Assembly (NCBI GenBank): GCA_943736015.1
Contig: OX031062.1
Location: forward strand, 2,090,501 to 2,154,500
From: Tridacna crocea
Taxonomy: Eukaryota; Mollusca; Bivalvia; Cardiida; Cardiidae
DNA: 64,000 nt
Reading direction: 5' to 3'
Shown: piece after piece, positions 18,501 to 26,805 of the stretch
Layout: each line of letters starts with the position of its first letter
Numbering within the stretch: the stretch's first letter is position 1
Program-made: the position numbers and the translations under genes
The notes under the pieces: generated by a model
Told to the model about the DNA's origin: nothing
Database searches by the model: none
What the model saw: the letters and a program-made list of their open reading frames with translations, nothing else

Positions 18501-19089
18501 CATTTTTTTCCTGTTCCTGTTTTATTGTTCTAGGGTCGTTAAAACTCGGAATTGTGTTTAAGGGTCGACAAAACAAGGGTCGTTAAAACTCGGAATTGTG
18601 TTTAAGGGTCGACAAAACAAAGGTCGTTAAAACCCGGGATTGTGTTTGAGGGTCGACAAAACAAGAGTAGTTAAAACTCGGAATTGTGTTTAATTCTTTA
18701 CCACAAGAGAAAATTTGAGACTGGTCCAAATTGAAAGCATTTGCAGACGACCAAATAAAAGTGACATTTTTTTTTTTTTTTTTTTCTTTTTTTTTGTGAA
18801 GGGTAGAAAACATTGTAGGAAAAGGAGAAAATGCTGGTTACCAGCATTTTCTCCTTTTCCCACAATGATTTCTGAATGCTTCTTTCTCAGGGGCGTCAAA
18901 AATAGGGATTGTGTGGTACAAGGGTCGACAAAACAAGAAAGGTAAATCAAAGGGGTTAGTCAATCCTAGAAAAGTCTTACTTATTGTTTTGATTTCTCTG
19001 AATCTTCTATCTTTGGGACCACATAGTGCTACCAAACAGTGGGCTGCAAGACAGCAGATCAGCAGCGACAGGTGCAGAAATTTTGTCAT
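7953..19089 (-). CDS. Gene A: secreted His-rich Cu/Zn-SOD-like protein (pernin/EP/HIP type)
   Basis: Six exons (19089-18981, 16484-16167, 14422-14364, 12452-12310, 9702-9585, 8117-7953) join in phase. They encode about 303 residues: a signal peptide, a His/Asp-rich segment, a Cu/Zn-SOD-like fold (HVHESGD, GGHYDP, GDLGT, GPHSILGRS, CCVIGRA) and a His/Asp-rich tail. This is the layout of the bivalve pernin, cavortin and extrapallial/heavy-metal-binding (HIP) proteins, which are abundant in haemolymph or extrapallial fluid and bind divalent metals. Relative to SOD1, His46, His48, His63 and Asp83 are present. The loop with His71 is missing and the His80 position is Asp (RDVGD). The small exon expected to hold His120 was not found. 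Dismutase activity is therefore doubtful. Family assignment is firm; function is inferred. Confidence 0.85.
8150..8487 (+). mobile_element. Body-family copy without adjacent palindrome, in gene A intron
   Basis: TACTGCAAAGAAATTTCTCG to GTTTGCAGTATAATAAACTG, with the GTGACGTCAGTTTTCATCGA block. Confidence 0.7.
8495..8656. repeat. Long hairpin, about 70-bp arms
   Basis: TTTCGTCAGCTTGTGGTTAA ... and its complement CTACAAGCTGATGAAAT, stem through GGGGAAATATTTGCC and GGGAAAGGT. It directly abuts the body copy on its left. Confidence 0.75.
8850..9185. repeat. Cluster of palindrome-family arms
   Basis: At least five half-units of CGGTCAGGTGRCAGGGGACTT or its complement in a row (8857, 8990, 9035, 9090, 9165 regions), each with GCGACATGATTCACCACAGC. 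The palindrome has been amplified locally into an irregular inverted/direct array. Confidence 0.7.
9214..9460 (+). mobile_element. tRNA-derived SINE in gene A intron
   Basis: CCGCATAGCTCAATAGATAG, GTTCAATTCCCATGAC, then GGATGAGACGTTAAACTGAG. Followed by GA repeats. Confidence 0.7.
9465..9541 (+). repeat. (GA)n microsatellite in gene A intron
   Basis: GAGAGAGAGACAGACAGACA then a long uninterrupted GA run ending 44 bp before the exon 5 donor. Confidence 0.9.
9585..9702 (-). CDS. Gene A exon 5: SOD GDLG and Greek-key region
   Basis: The 118-nt exon lies between TGCTACAG and GTAAGT. It encodes DVGDLGTIQTDGKED, then LSLVGPHSILGRSIV. It matches SOD1 HVGDLGNV...GDHCIIGRTLV. The zinc-ligand Asp83 is kept but His80 is replaced by Asp. 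The exon has exactly the length and phases (in 2, out 0) of gene B exon 5. Downstream a small phase-0 exon is expected by comparison with gene B but was not found among the repeats at 8118-9584. Confidence 0.88.
9985..10216 (+). mobile_element. TTAA MITE
   Basis: Starts TTAAACCCTTTACCACAAAA, hairpin with AGAGAAAATGCTGGTAAGCA, ends CGTGTGGTAAAAGG. Confidence 0.65.
10299..10800 (+). repeat. Minisatellite, about 40-bp unit
   Basis: About 12 diverged units of TACTAGGCTGGGTTCTGAGG followed by TACCTTACTGGGTTTCGTCAG. Confidence 0.85.
10850..11045. mobile_element. Palindromic MITE, GGTCCGTATT family
   Basis: GGACCGTATTCACCAACCAT ... GAATGGTCAGTCAATATGGACC, with ACTTCTGATTGGCTTAACCA inside. Related copies at 49649-49765, 49793-49960 and 54880-55042. 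Confidence 0.65.
11203..11613 (-). mobile_element. TIR element, CTTCGCAAGCCAA family, reverse copy
   Basis: Reverse of 1976-2371 with a C-run insertion at 11310-11323; ends TTCGCGAACCAAGTTTACGA and TTGGCTTGCGAAG. Confidence 0.68.
11983..12068. repeat. Solo CCTCGTAACTACAGCTTG hairpin
   Basis: Perfect arms ATCGTCAGTTTACTTCAAAA and complement, loop GAGACA. In gene A intron 4. Confidence 0.75.
12186..12297. repeat. Degenerate palindrome-family copy
   Basis: GGAAACTTGTTCACAGCTAT ... GGAGCGACATAATTCGCCAC ... CTGGCCGTACAACTAAT, decayed stem just downstream of gene A exon 4. Confidence 0.55.
12310..12452 (-). CDS. Gene A exon 4: SOD copper-ligand region
   Basis: The 143-nt exon follows GTTCCAG and ends AG|GTAAGA in phase 2. 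It encodes AYDRFAKFKFSLSDLDLDEL, then LDVHVHESGDLSENC and KSLGGHYDP. HVH corresponds to SOD1 His46/His48, Cys to Cys57, and the His of GGHYDP to His63. The stretch that normally carries HG...HG (His71 loop) is absent and the exon goes directly to DPIDKDR. A partial tandem duplicate of its 5' half lies just upstream (12503-12574). Confidence 0.88.
12503..12574 (-). pseudogene. Partial tandem duplicate of gene A exon 4 acceptor and 5' end
   Basis: About 72 bp repeats the sequence at 12413-12485 with a few differences. It contains the polypyrimidine/AG acceptor (TATTCCAG) and the first 38 nt of exon 4 (AYDRFAKFKFSLS). If used as an acceptor the frame reads into intron sequence and meets a stop codon, so it is a decoy site or a recent duplication rather than a working exon. 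Confidence 0.75.
12650..13190 (-). mobile_element. Palindrome-plus-body composite element
   Basis: Palindrome 12655-12790 (GGTCAGGTGGCAGAGGACTT), body 12791-13190 ending GAGAAATTTCTTTGCAGTAT. The body carries a GTT microsatellite at 12857-12883 where the 2611 copy has CT repeats. Confidence 0.72.
13451..13663 (+). mobile_element. TTAA MITE with one hairpin arm lost
   Basis: CAACCCTTTACCACTCAATC to TTGGTAAAGAGTTAA. Only the left arm of the hairpin (TGGGAAAAGGAGAAAATGCT) is present; the right arm is deleted. Confidence 0.65.
13662..13882. mobile_element. MITE with 60-bp terminal inverted repeats
   Basis: Left arm AAGGATAGGGCACTCTAATG ... CTTTCATCGCCAAAATCGT; the right arm is its diverged complement ending GGTCCGCTATCCTTGA. 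It is inserted immediately after the TTAA of the MITE at 13451-13663. The 93-codon open frame across it is an artefact of the arms. Confidence 0.7.
14013..14246. mobile_element. MITE with GCCGGTGTAATGCAGAGAAAT TIRs
   Basis: Arms GCCGGTGTAATGCAGAGAAA and its exact complement; inside are repeated GAGAAATGACCC and TCTACGTAGAGAAATGACCC units. One-ended relatives at 4055-4110 and 5605-5680. Confidence 0.72.
14364..14422 (-). CDS. Gene A exon 3: start of SOD-like fold
   Basis: The 59-nt exon lies between CCCACAG and GTAAGT. It encodes NHKHSAHCKFGKGDVYITQN, read with one base from exon 2 and ending in phase 0. This matches the first strands of Cu/Zn SOD (C-x-F...G-x-V-x-I-x-Q). It aligns with gene B exon 3, although B carries a longer version. 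The HKHSAH cluster adds further potential metal ligands. Confidence 0.78.
14460..14690 (+). mobile_element. TTAA MITE, in gene A intron
   Basis: AAACCCTTTACCTCATAAGC, hairpin TGGGAAAAGGAGGAAATGCT with complement, end CGGAAAGGTTTAAG. Lies 40 bp upstream of gene A exon 3. Confidence 0.6.
14711..14984. mobile_element. MITE with GGCTTGCAACACGCGAAAAG TIRs
   Basis: Ends ATGGCTTGCAACACGCGAAA and complement; two internal hairpins around GCCTGCGCAGTCCACGCAGG and TGGGCGGATTGCGCAGGC. Partial copy at 50040-50240. Confidence 0.75.
15523..15748 (+). mobile_element. TTAA MITE, well preserved
   Basis: TTAACCCATTACCACACAAT to GTCGTGTGGTAAAGAGTTAA with an intact hairpin; orientation opposite to the copy at 556. 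Confidence 0.78.
15877..16015 (-). CDS. Candidate alternative first exon of gene A with its own signal peptide
   Basis: Within intron 2 of gene A an ATG at 16015 opens MTTFALKLTPLLLLMSVATM, a strong secretory signal, followed by a basic stretch (SHNLRKKIVAVRLKHEL). A GTAGAT donor after 46 codons plus one base leaves phase 1. That is exactly the phase needed to enter exon 3 (AT|CAC). An AG (TTTCAG) lies 9 bases before the ATG. Use of this exon would make a form lacking the first His-rich segment. No transcript evidence is available, and a chance open frame or a remnant of another paralogue's first exon is possible. Confidence 0.35.
16167..16484 (-). CDS. Gene A exon 2: His/Asp-rich metal-binding segment
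   Basis: The 318-nt exon opens after TTTATTGCAG. It encodes a short helical stretch (ALQQKFDELKASV), one Cys (ERCGSNQIKF), then about 35 residues almost entirely His and Asp with Gly (repeats of DDHGHHDHH). A tail follows, VNVNLRFEDFHHGGIYGPVD, which resembles the end of gene B exon 2. The donor A|GTAGGA gives phase 1. Alternating His and Asp is typical of Zn/Cu/Cd/Ca-binding regions in HIP/EP proteins. If not spliced, the frame would stop about 70 nt later, so a two-exon short product is an alternative reading. Confidence 0.8.
16575..16761 (+). mobile_element. TTAA MITE with deleted hairpin arm
   Basis: AACGACAAAATTTTAGACGG at one end and GGATTGTTTGGGAAATAG-TTAA at the other; GGAGAAAATGCTGG arm without its partner. 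Confidence 0.55.
16803..17295 (-). mobile_element. Hairpin family GATCGAAATTTATTTCATC, reverse copy in gene A intron
   Basis: Hairpin at 16825-16995, then GCGAGAAATGTAAGGTAAAT and TCCTACCGGAAAGCATAAAA at the other end. Confidence 0.7.
17331..18237 (+). mobile_element. Two palindromes flanking a body copy, with nested MITE
   Basis: Palindrome 17331-17515 carries an internal insertion. Body 17523-18095 is interrupted by the TTAA MITE (17555-17783). A second palindrome lies at 18096-18237. Palindromes on both sides suggest the full element is palindrome-body-palindrome. Confidence 0.7.
17555..17783 (+). mobile_element. TTAA MITE nested in a body/palindrome element
   Basis: TTAACTCTTTACCACACGAC to TGTGGTAATGGGTTAA. 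The flanking sequence TGATCTGATTGG ... ATATGCCGGGAAC is continuous in other copies of the host element, so this insertion is a clean later event into an ATTGGTTAA-like site. Confidence 0.8.
18531..18692 (+). repeat. Tandem repeat, 49-bp unit, about 3.3 copies
   Basis: GGGTCGTTAAAACTCGGAAT then TGTGTTTAAGGGTCGACAAAACAA. The unit contains the GTTAAAACTCGGRATTGTGT end of the TTAA MITE, so the array appears to have grown from a MITE end. Confidence 0.8.
18690..18918 (+). mobile_element. TTAA MITE next to a 49-bp tandem array
   Basis: TTAATTCTTTACCACAAGAG, poly-T interruption at 18770-18797, full hairpin, end GGGATTGTGTGGTA. The right TTAA is missing. Confidence 0.65.
18981..19089 (-). CDS. Gene A exon 1: signal peptide
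   Basis: The ATG at 19089 starts MTKFLHLSLLICCLAAHCLV, a classical secretory signal with basic n-region and Leu/Cys/Ala core. Cleavage is likely after ALCG or nearby. A charged stretch follows (PKDRRFREIK). The donor A|GTAAGA leaves phase 1, which matches exon 2 (AG, completing a Lys codon). The exon is 36 codons plus one base. Confidence 0.82.
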
Positions 19090-19132
19090 GTTTAGTCACT
19101 GAAAAGATGAAATATAAGACAGTTTATCTTAT

Positions 19133-19632
19133 TATACTGCAAAGAAATTTCTCGTGATCTGCTTGGTTGACATGCCGGAAACATATATCATGTTCCCTGG
19201 CAAAAACTACGTAGAACTAGCTTCCCTTTTGAGTGCCCCGTAAACATCACTACACGTGCAACACAACATCCAAAATGGCGGCGTCGATCGATCACCAGAC
19301 TGCACAATTATGCACCAGACTGCACGTTTTAGTGACGTCAGTCTCCATTGACGCCAGTTTTCAAAGAATTGGGGCACTCAGAAGGGAATTTCTATTTCGT
19401 CAGCATACCCGATTCTTTAAATTATAAAACAGGAATATTTCGCTTAACGCGCGTTGAAAGGGTAAAACTTTGCAGTATAGTAAATTCGTTGTACGGTCAG
19501 GTGGGAGGGGACTTGAAAACTTGTTCACGGCTGTGGTGAATCATGTCGTCACCTCGCCTTCGGCTCGGGGCGACATAATTAACCACAGCCGTGAACAAGT
19601 TTCCAAGTCTCCTGCCACCTGATCGTACAACT
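19133..19632 (+). mobile_element. Body-plus-palindrome composite element
   Basis: Body TACTGCAAAGAAATTTCTCG (19136) to TTTGCAGTATAGTAAATTCG, palindrome GGTCAGGTGGGAGGGGACTT to CCTGCCACCTGATCGTAC. Lies 45 bp upstream of the gene A start codon. Confidence 0.72.
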
Positions 19633-19645
19633 AATAATGTATAAG

Positions 19646-19845
19646 TCTTTACCAAACGACAAAATTTTAGACGGGTCCAAATTGCAAGCATTTTCAGACG
19701 ACAAAATGAATGTGACTAAAGAATTGAAATTTGTTTAAGGAAGGAAAGAAAACATTGTTGGAAATGGAGAAAATGCTGGTTATCAGCATTTTCTCCATTT
19801 CCCACATGTTTTCAAAAGGCTTCTTTCACAAGGGCGCTAAAACTC
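19646..19845 (+). mobile_element. TTAA MITE, partly decayed
   Basis: CTTTACCAAACGACAAAATT, hairpin TGGAAATGGAGAAAATGCTG; the right end degenerates into a G-rich run. Confidence 0.6.
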
Positions 19846-21119
19846 CGGTTGGGGGGGGGAAGTGGGGAGGGAACTTATATCAAAATTCAGCAGTGTTGTT
19901 CTAATCTGTAAACGTAGATCCATCATCAGATTGCATGTTCAGTGCAGTCTGATCTTGATCTAAACTTTCAGCTCAAGAAACACAGGCTATAAGTCATAGC
20001 TCGCGCTGTTACTCGAATAGTTTGGAACGGTTTGAAGGTTTTTAGGCCAGGGAATCCCTCAAGGGATTCCCTTGCCTATAGGGATCGTAAGCTGTCTATT
20101 CAGACAAAAATGTTGGTTGGTGTGTCCACTCTATATCGCTGAGTCCGCCAAAACAACTAGTTTCCTAAGTATATACAGAGATTGCTTATCACACGGTGTG
20201 AATGCTTTCCTTTCCTCAAAGCTTTCATCTGCAAAACGCCATAGAATTGCAAGGGTATTACAATCCTTTAATAACTGACGAGTGTGTGTTTTTTTTATCC
20301 CATTTTTGTCATTAACACTGACCTAATAAAGGCGTAACCTAATGAACTTTGTTTATCCGGCAGTTGAGTATTCCTACGCGCTATATACGGTTAATATCTA
20401 TAACGCTCTCTCTTGCACTCCGGATCATTCATATTCAGGTATGGTGAGATTAACGAACAACGACTCTGCTCGGAGTTTGTCTATAACGTTGTGTTGACAT
20501 TTGAACATGTGTGTCACAAAACGCGTCTCCGCTAAAATGCGATTGTAAATAAAGCAAACTGCATATAGAATATTGGCTCGTGTTATGTTTATCACTTTTT
20601 CTTATGTATATAGACTAAATCTAGGGTACTTCAGCGGAATGCTGGAGAAATCGGCCCCTGGAGAAATCGTCCCCAAACTGGTTGGCCCGTGTTATGTTCA
20701 TCACTCCGGAGAAATCGTCCCCTGGAGACCATTTCTTCGGTGAAATCGTCCCCAAATAAAATTTCAGAAAAATCGACCCCAACATCAGATTTCATCCATA
20801 TCGTTAATCAAGTTGTCTATAAAAATATTTTTGAAATTTCGTTGTCTTTAGTATATACATTATGTGTATTAGATACCTTTATCCAAGAGTTATTTGGTAG
20901 TTTTGTCATTGTTTATACTGCCTATTTCACACTGATAGGATGTATTTCACACCTTTTACACCTGTCACAAATAGATTACACCTGTGTGATTCTTAAAAAT
21001 GTCTTTGATTGACTTTGATTTGAAACCAAATAAATGCTTACAATTTTTTTCTGTAGTCGTTCGCTTGTCATTTAATGTATTTTTTTCTCTCTCTCTCTAT
21101 CTCTCTACTAGTGTCATAT

Positions 21120-21520
21120 GACGTACCTGTGACCAATACCATTTAGCAGGGGCATCAGTGTCTCTGACACATATATTTCTAGTGTTCACTAGGGCTTGTG
21201 TGCATCCGAATATTTCCGGTCCATAACTTCTACAATTGTGGATGGATTTCAAAATAATTTGGCACAATTGACCTCCATCACGGTAAGATGTGCCATTTGA
21301 AACATCTGTTCAAGTAGGTTCAAGATCAAGGCCCCGTTGAAGGCCAATTTTTCGTCCGTACCATAACTCCTACATTTTTGGATAGATTCCGCTATAAATT
21401 AGCATAATGCATTGTTCTCCATCATGAGTAGAAGTTCCCTTTGAAACATTTATTCAGGTCCAGGGTCTAGGTCAAGCTTGAGAGTCAAGTGTTTGCGGGC
21501 TTGACACAAGTTGTCCTTGG
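21120..21520. repeat. Dispersed repeat with internal duplication
   Basis: CCATAACTTCTACAATTGTG ... CCATTTGAAACATCTGTTCA recurs as CCATAACTCCTACATTTTTG ... CCTTTGAAACATTTATTCAG about 135 bp later. Confidence 0.55.
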
Positions 21521-22479
21521 ACAACGATTATGAATTAGGATTAACGTCTTTTTATATTATGTAGATATAAGTATCGAAGCTCAAGTCACTGTGACTTGTC
21601 CGTAAAATAGGCAAGTAAAATAGGAAAACCGAGCCTAATCGTTTTCCCAAAACAATCCAACCTTTTCACAGTATTTTATTGAGAAAATATTTTGGCTAAA
21701 AGAGAAAATCGCTTGTAATAAGCAATTCCTCCCAATTTCCCCAAAATCTTACTTTTCAATATACACGAAGAACTACTTTGGATTTTTATCTACAACTTCC
21801 TTCAAATATGACCAGTTCAAAATTACCGTATCACGTATCACTTCAATCTTTATTATTCATTAAATTTTACCTTGGTGTCTATCTATCTTACATGTATTTT
21901 CATTGAAATCAATAAAAATAAATATGAACTTGCGTCATAAATGTAAAAAATAACGTCATTCAGGACTACAAGACATCACATGTCTCAGAAAATTTAGATA
22001 ACCAAAGTTGGTATTGCACCGATTGAATACGGTTCAATTTTGACTTGGGATTGTTTACAAGCACGACAAATTACTAAGTATTCTAAGCCATTATCAAGCA
22101 CCCCATAACTGTGAGCACTTACCTAGCTCTGGCTTAATTAGTTTCTGGCTAGTGCTTTCTAGTATCAGTTCAAAATTTCATGATAAAACCAAGAATTCCA
22201 GGGGCCTAGTGGAATCCGCTTGTATCCCTGTCCGTCTACCTGTTTGTATTAATTAAAATTGACCTCATGTGTTGTTTCGTATCCTCAATTTCCTGGCCTT
22301 CAGTACTATCAGTACTTTGATTTTATCATTAAATCTGACGTACAATTGGAAAGTGTAGAGTTAAGATCAGATAGCACCTTCTGTGCAGTCTGATCTTGAT
22401 CTACAACAAAGGCTCAAGAAACATTGATCTACGGCATACAAGTGGTACCTTAATGTTGAAAAAAAGTTTTAAAGACAAA

Positions 22480-22708
22480 TTAACCCTTTACCACACAATG
22501 CCGACTTTTGACGACCCTGAGAAAGAAGCCTGTTGAAAACATTGTAAAGAAAGGAGAAAATGATGGTAACCAGCTTTTTCTCCTTTTTCCACAATTTTTT
22601 CCCTCCTCTTCGATACAAATTTAAAATTTTCAGTCACTTTTGCTTTGTCGTCTGCAAGTGCTTTCAATTTGGGCAGGTCCGAAATTTTGTCGTTTGGTAA
22701 ATAGTTAA
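22480..22708 (+). mobile_element. TTAA MITE, well preserved
   Basis: TTAACCCTTTACCACACAAT to TCGTTTGGTAAATAGTTAA with hairpin, followed directly by a GA microsatellite. Confidence 0.75.
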
Positions 22709-22855
22709 GAGAGAGAGAGAGAGATAGACGGAGACACAGTGAAAAAAAAAAGCACGACTTACCGTTTTCAACAAGACTGAAGAACTGTTACTGGGCCGCG
22801 TGAGGACTGTTGAAGTGTTCTTATAAAAGACAGAGCTAATGACCTTTCAACAAAA

Positions 22856-23087
22856 ATTAACAAATCCAATTCTTACCCTTTTATCAGAAGAAAAAACTTT
22901 AGACTTGTCCAAATCGAGCGCATTCAAAGACAGCAAAATGAATGTATCCCAAATGATGGGTAGAAAACATTGTGGAAAAAGGAGAAAATGCTGGTTACCA
23001 GCATTTTCTCCTTTTCCCACAATGTTTTCAAAGGCTATTCTTTTTTCTTAGTCGCTGAAAATCGGGATTGTGTGACGAAGGACTAAT
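22856..23087 (+). mobile_element. TTAA MITE, degenerate ends
   Basis: Hairpin TGGAAAAAGGAGAAAATGCT with perfect complement; outer ends CAAATCCAATTCTTACCC and GGGATTGTGTGACGAAGG. Confidence 0.65.
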
Positions 23088-23232
23088 TACATCCCATTTC
23101 ATAAGTTGAACCCTTGTTACTTTAATTGTATGTTGTTTAACCTTTCCCACCGTGGAAACTTTTCCAATGATGTTTTCACGCGTTCTTCTATTCCGTGGAC
23201 GTTAAAAAGATAAATAAGCTTCTTTGCAAAGG

Positions 23233-23725
23233 GTTAAGTTTTGAAGACAACTTCACTTTCAGGTCACTGTACTCTGGACGCTTGAGAATTCTGTCAATGA
23301 CCCAGACAATCGGTAAACCTCGGGTATTAGATGTACTTACGGAATCGGCCGAGTCATGACGACTGTGATCGGGATTGCTAGTAGTTTGTTTGGCATATGG
23401 TAAGGATTTGAAACAGCTTCACTTTCAGGTCACTGTGCTTTGAATGCTTGAAAATCCTGTCAATGACCGGGACATTCGGCAAAACTCAGCTCCGAAGTAC
23501 AGCCACGGCATCGACCGAGTTGTTACGAGTGCAACAGGAATTGCCAACGGTTTGTTTGTTTGGCAAAAGGTCAAGTCTTGAACTACATGTAAATTCACTT
23601 TCAAGTAGCTCTTAATGACTGGAACAGTCGGCAAACCTCGGGTGTTTGAAATAGCTACGGAATCTGCCGAGTTGTGACGAGTGTGACCGGGATTGCCAAC
23701 GGTTTGTTTGTTTGGCATAGCATCG
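23233..23725 (+). repeat. Three diverged units of about 175 bp
   Basis: Each has CTTCACTTTCAGGTCACTGT (or a decayed form), CAATGACC.GGACA.TCGGCAAACCTCGG and CCGAGTTGTGACGAGTGTGA, ending GTTTGTTTGGCATA. Confidence 0.7.
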
Positions 23726-23947
23726 TTGGGAAGGGGGAGAAAAAGCTTGATTGCAGGATTTTCTCCACGTCTAAGCATCCTAACCATATTATTCGGAACA
23801 CCATCTGCTCATAGTCGGAAAATACGGAAACGTTTCTTATCCCGTAGGCTACTAAGCGCAACTTACTGACCTTTTGCGGACAATGTAGATTAAGATCAGA
23901 CTGCATAGGACGTTCAGTCTGATCTTTAATCTACAGTGTCCAATAAG

Positions 23948-24037
23948 GACATATCGTCGGTATACTTCCAAAACCTCGTAACTACAGCTTGTTACAAGCT
24001 GTAGTTACGAGGTTTTGGAAGTATACCGACGATATTC
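23948..24037. repeat. Solo CCTCGTAACTACAGCTTG hairpin
   Basis: Perfect arms ATATCGTCGGTATACTTCCA and complement; arms carry the same TATAC variant on both sides, so they have been corrected together or copied recently. Confidence 0.75.
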
Positions 24038-24107
24038 TACCCCGAAAATAACTTTGAAATAGCTAAACCAGAGTTTGTTTATCTTTTTTAACTATCCGCT
24101 TAAAAGT

Positions 24108-24336
24108 TTAACTCATTACCACACAATCCCTACTTCTGACGCCCCTGAGAAAGAACCCTTTAGAAAACGTTGTGGGAAAAGGAGAAAATGCTGGTAACCA
24201 GCATTTTCTCCTTTTCCCACAACGTTTTCTACCCTTCACAAAACAAATTTCAAGTTTTCAGTCACTTTTATGTTGTCGTCTGCAAATGCTTTCAATTTGG
24301 GCAACCCTAAAATATTGTCGTTTGGTATTGAGTTAA
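24108..24336 (+). mobile_element. TTAA MITE, well preserved
   Basis: TTAACTCATTACCACACAAT to TTTGGTATTGAGTTAA; the perfect hairpin extends through AAAACGTTGTGGGAAAAGGA. Confidence 0.78.
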
Positions 24337-24350
24337 TTTCGGATGTGTGC

Positions 24351-24584
24351 TTTACCCTTTACCTAACGACAAAATATTAGACTGGTCCAAAGTGAATTAA
24401 GCATTTGCAGACGACAAAATAAACCTAAACTCAAAAATTTATATTTGTTTCCAGCAAGGTAGAAAAACATTGTAAATAATGGAGAAAATGCCGGATACCA
24501 GCATTTTCTCCTTTTACCACAAGGTTTTCAAAAGGCTTCTATCTCCGGATCATAAAAACTCGGGATTGATTGGTAAAGGGTTAA
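24351..24584 (+). mobile_element. TTAA MITE, opposite orientation to its neighbour
   Basis: TTTACCCTTTACCTAACGAC to ATTGGTAAAGGGTTAA. It begins 14 bp after the copy at 24108-24336 in inverse orientation. Confidence 0.7.
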
Positions 24585-25037
24585 GAAAGTATATTTTTCT
24601 TTTTACTAGGAATTTTGAAAGCAAGTTTTTTTGCAGCCTGATCTTGCTTACACCGTCCATAAAACTATATTACGCAAACTTAAGCAATTTAAGGGCAAAC
24701 TACAGAGTACCCTCGTGTCTGGTGCCATTTTTCGAAATCTTGACGTGTCCACTTTAGTTTTCAAAGTGTTTTACACTAATTAAAGACAAGTTTTGATTTC
24801 CTGTCAAAGTTCTCCATTTTGAAAACCCAACAAAAAAACTTGACCGAGGATCGTTGTATCCGTTGGAACGTTGAACCCGAGAAAAGTTGTTTATACCGAC
24901 ATTGTAGATCAGTATCGGACAGCAAAGAACGTGTACTCTGATCTTGGATTTACACTTTTTGCTCCTTAGTCAGATATTTGGGCAAATAGTGGTTTCGAAT
25001 GACATTATGTCTTAAGTATACTGAAACAGAACGTTAA

Positions 25038-25225
25038 TTTAATTCTTGGACAGACGACAAAATTCAAGCTTTGTCAAATTGAAAGCAGTTTGCAGTCGAC
25101 AAAAAAAAGTTATTAAAAACACGAACTTTGTCTTCCAAAGGGTGGAAGAAAAACACTGCGGAAAAAGGAGAAAATGCTAGTCACCAGCATTTTCTCCTTT
25201 TCCCACAATGTTTTCAAAGGCCAAT
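25038..25225 (+). mobile_element. TTAA MITE, right end lost
   Basis: TTAATTCTTGGACAGACGAC and an intact hairpin GCGGAAAAAGGAGAAAATGC; no right TIR. Confidence 0.55.
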
Positions 25226-25652
25226 CTATGTATGGGTCATTATTTCGTAAACGGACAGTTTAATTTAGAACGGAAGGATAAAGTTTCATAACTCTTACTT
25301 ATGAGCCATGTTCTGGCAAAAGTAGGTTTGATATGTCAAATCAAGTCAGCCATTACAATTGTGGACATACAAAATCTATTTTCTCTAAATAACACGACTG
25401 AATCATGAGGTAGACTGGTCCTTTAGTATACAGAAAATTTAAACAGTAGCAAAAAGTTTCGACTCGTGCCAGCCTGCATGGACTGCGCCGTCTGACATAT
25501 ACTCGATACTTTTTTGCGGACGAATTAAGACTTCCTTCTCAGAGAGAATGGCTTGTCCATTTTTGTCAGGATTGAGTCTTGGATTCGATCTGATGAAGAC
25601 TAACCTACTAGTCCGGTACTTAACCGACTAACGAACCCTGCTTTGCAGTCGC

Positions 25653-25950
25653 CGAGCCCCGGTAGCTCATTCGGTAGCGTGCAGGACTGGAGAGTTCGAT
25701 CCCTGGCTACGACCCCTGGCTCGAGGATATCGACTGGCTCGATTTCTTTCCGAGGATTGATGATAGTCACTGCGACAGGACTCATTCTTCTCCCACCTCT
25801 GACCATTGATTCGATGATGATCATGTGGGAAAGCAGCCAGTGGCTTGGAAAGTAAATTGTGAAAAGTAATGGTAAAAGAAACTCCAGTAACACATGGATA
25901 GGTGCACTAGCCGCCGTGATATAACTAAAATAAAGTTGTAAATGTCGTTA
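25653..25950 (+). mobile_element. tRNA-derived SINE with conserved tail
   Basis: CCCGGTAGCTCATTCGGTAG and GAGTTCGATCCCTGGC head; tail GCCGTGATATAACTAAAATA and AATGTCGTTAAACACG. The tail motif recurs at 31440-31515. Confidence 0.7.
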
Positions 25951-25969
25951 AACACGATACAATCAATCA

Positions 25970-26325
25970 TTATCTCCCTCTAGATGGCATTCTCCAAATC
26001 CACATCTATCTAATTTGTACATTATGGGTAAAGAACCGGACTACTTATCTACGCTACAACTGTTAGACTTTGAAATTCAAACTAAAATAAACCTTTACTC
26101 AATGAAATGCTACCTTGTGCGATTCATTCAGTTTTGATCAGCGGTTTAAAGAAATCTATAGCTAAAACAGGCCTAAGTTTTCCTCAAACGTATTGATAAA
26201 ACCCATTTTTTTCCATTGCTACTTTATAGTGCGTATTTCCACAATTGTCCAAAAATCGGAGGGAGTGATGCGTCATAGTGGACAGGTCGAATCTTCGCGA
26301 AGAACATGACATGTGCAGACAACGT
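25970..26325. repeat. Dispersed repeat shared with 7111-7425
   Basis: TAGATGGCATTCTCCAAATC, ACCGGACTACTTATCTAC, TTTACTCAATGAAATGCTAC, GACATGTGCAGACAACG. Confidence 0.65.
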
Positions 26326-26463
26326 ACATCTGCTTCGCAGTCGGTTACTGGACTTTAAACCAGGGGATCGCAAATTCAAATCCCATACTGGGATTTTCTT
26401 TTTCAGGAATGGTGAAAGTCGCTGCGCCAGGATTTATTCCGTTGTAACGGCTACCACTTATAA

Positions 26464-26690
26464 CATTAGAAAACATTAAACAAACTCTTCACCAAATGTC
26501 TGAATTGAAAGCACTTGCAGACGACAAAATAAAGGCAACTCAAACATTGATTTTTTTTTTCAGTAGGGTAGAAAACATTGTGGGAAAAGGAGAAAATGCT
26601 GCTTATCAGCATTTTATCCTTTTAACTTAATGATTCAGAAGGCTTCTTCCTCAGATTTGTGAAATCCAGGAATTGTGTGATTATGGGTTG
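26464..26690 (+). mobile_element. TTAA MITE, decayed
   Basis: AACTCTTCACCAAATGTCTG start, hairpin TGGGAAAAGGAGAAAATGCT with imperfect complement, AATTGTGTGATTATGGGTTG end. Confidence 0.6.
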
Positions 26691-26799
26691 ATTTTTTTAT
26701 TGGACGAACCGATGATGGCAAACAGTGCTCACCTTTTTTTTTTTTTATCTCGTTCGATTACCATAAGAGTCAGTCATGAATTGTATCAACAATATTCTG

Positions 26800-26805
26800 T
26801 TTATT
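26800..26805 (-). promoter_or_regulatory. Possible polyadenylation signal of gene B
   Basis: AATAAA on the minus strand, about 165 nt after the gene B stop codon. It is the only canonical hexamer noticed close downstream. Confidence 0.35.

Noticed and set aside
20689..21012. 107-codon plus-strand open frame
   Set aside because: No similarity to a known family, a GAAATCGTCCCC repeat runs through its start, and no splice or promoter support is seen.
25653..25725. tRNA gene
   Set aside because: A and B boxes are present, but the cloverleaf stems do not pair and a SINE tail follows. The same applies at 6795, 9214, 31855, 33410 and 60998.
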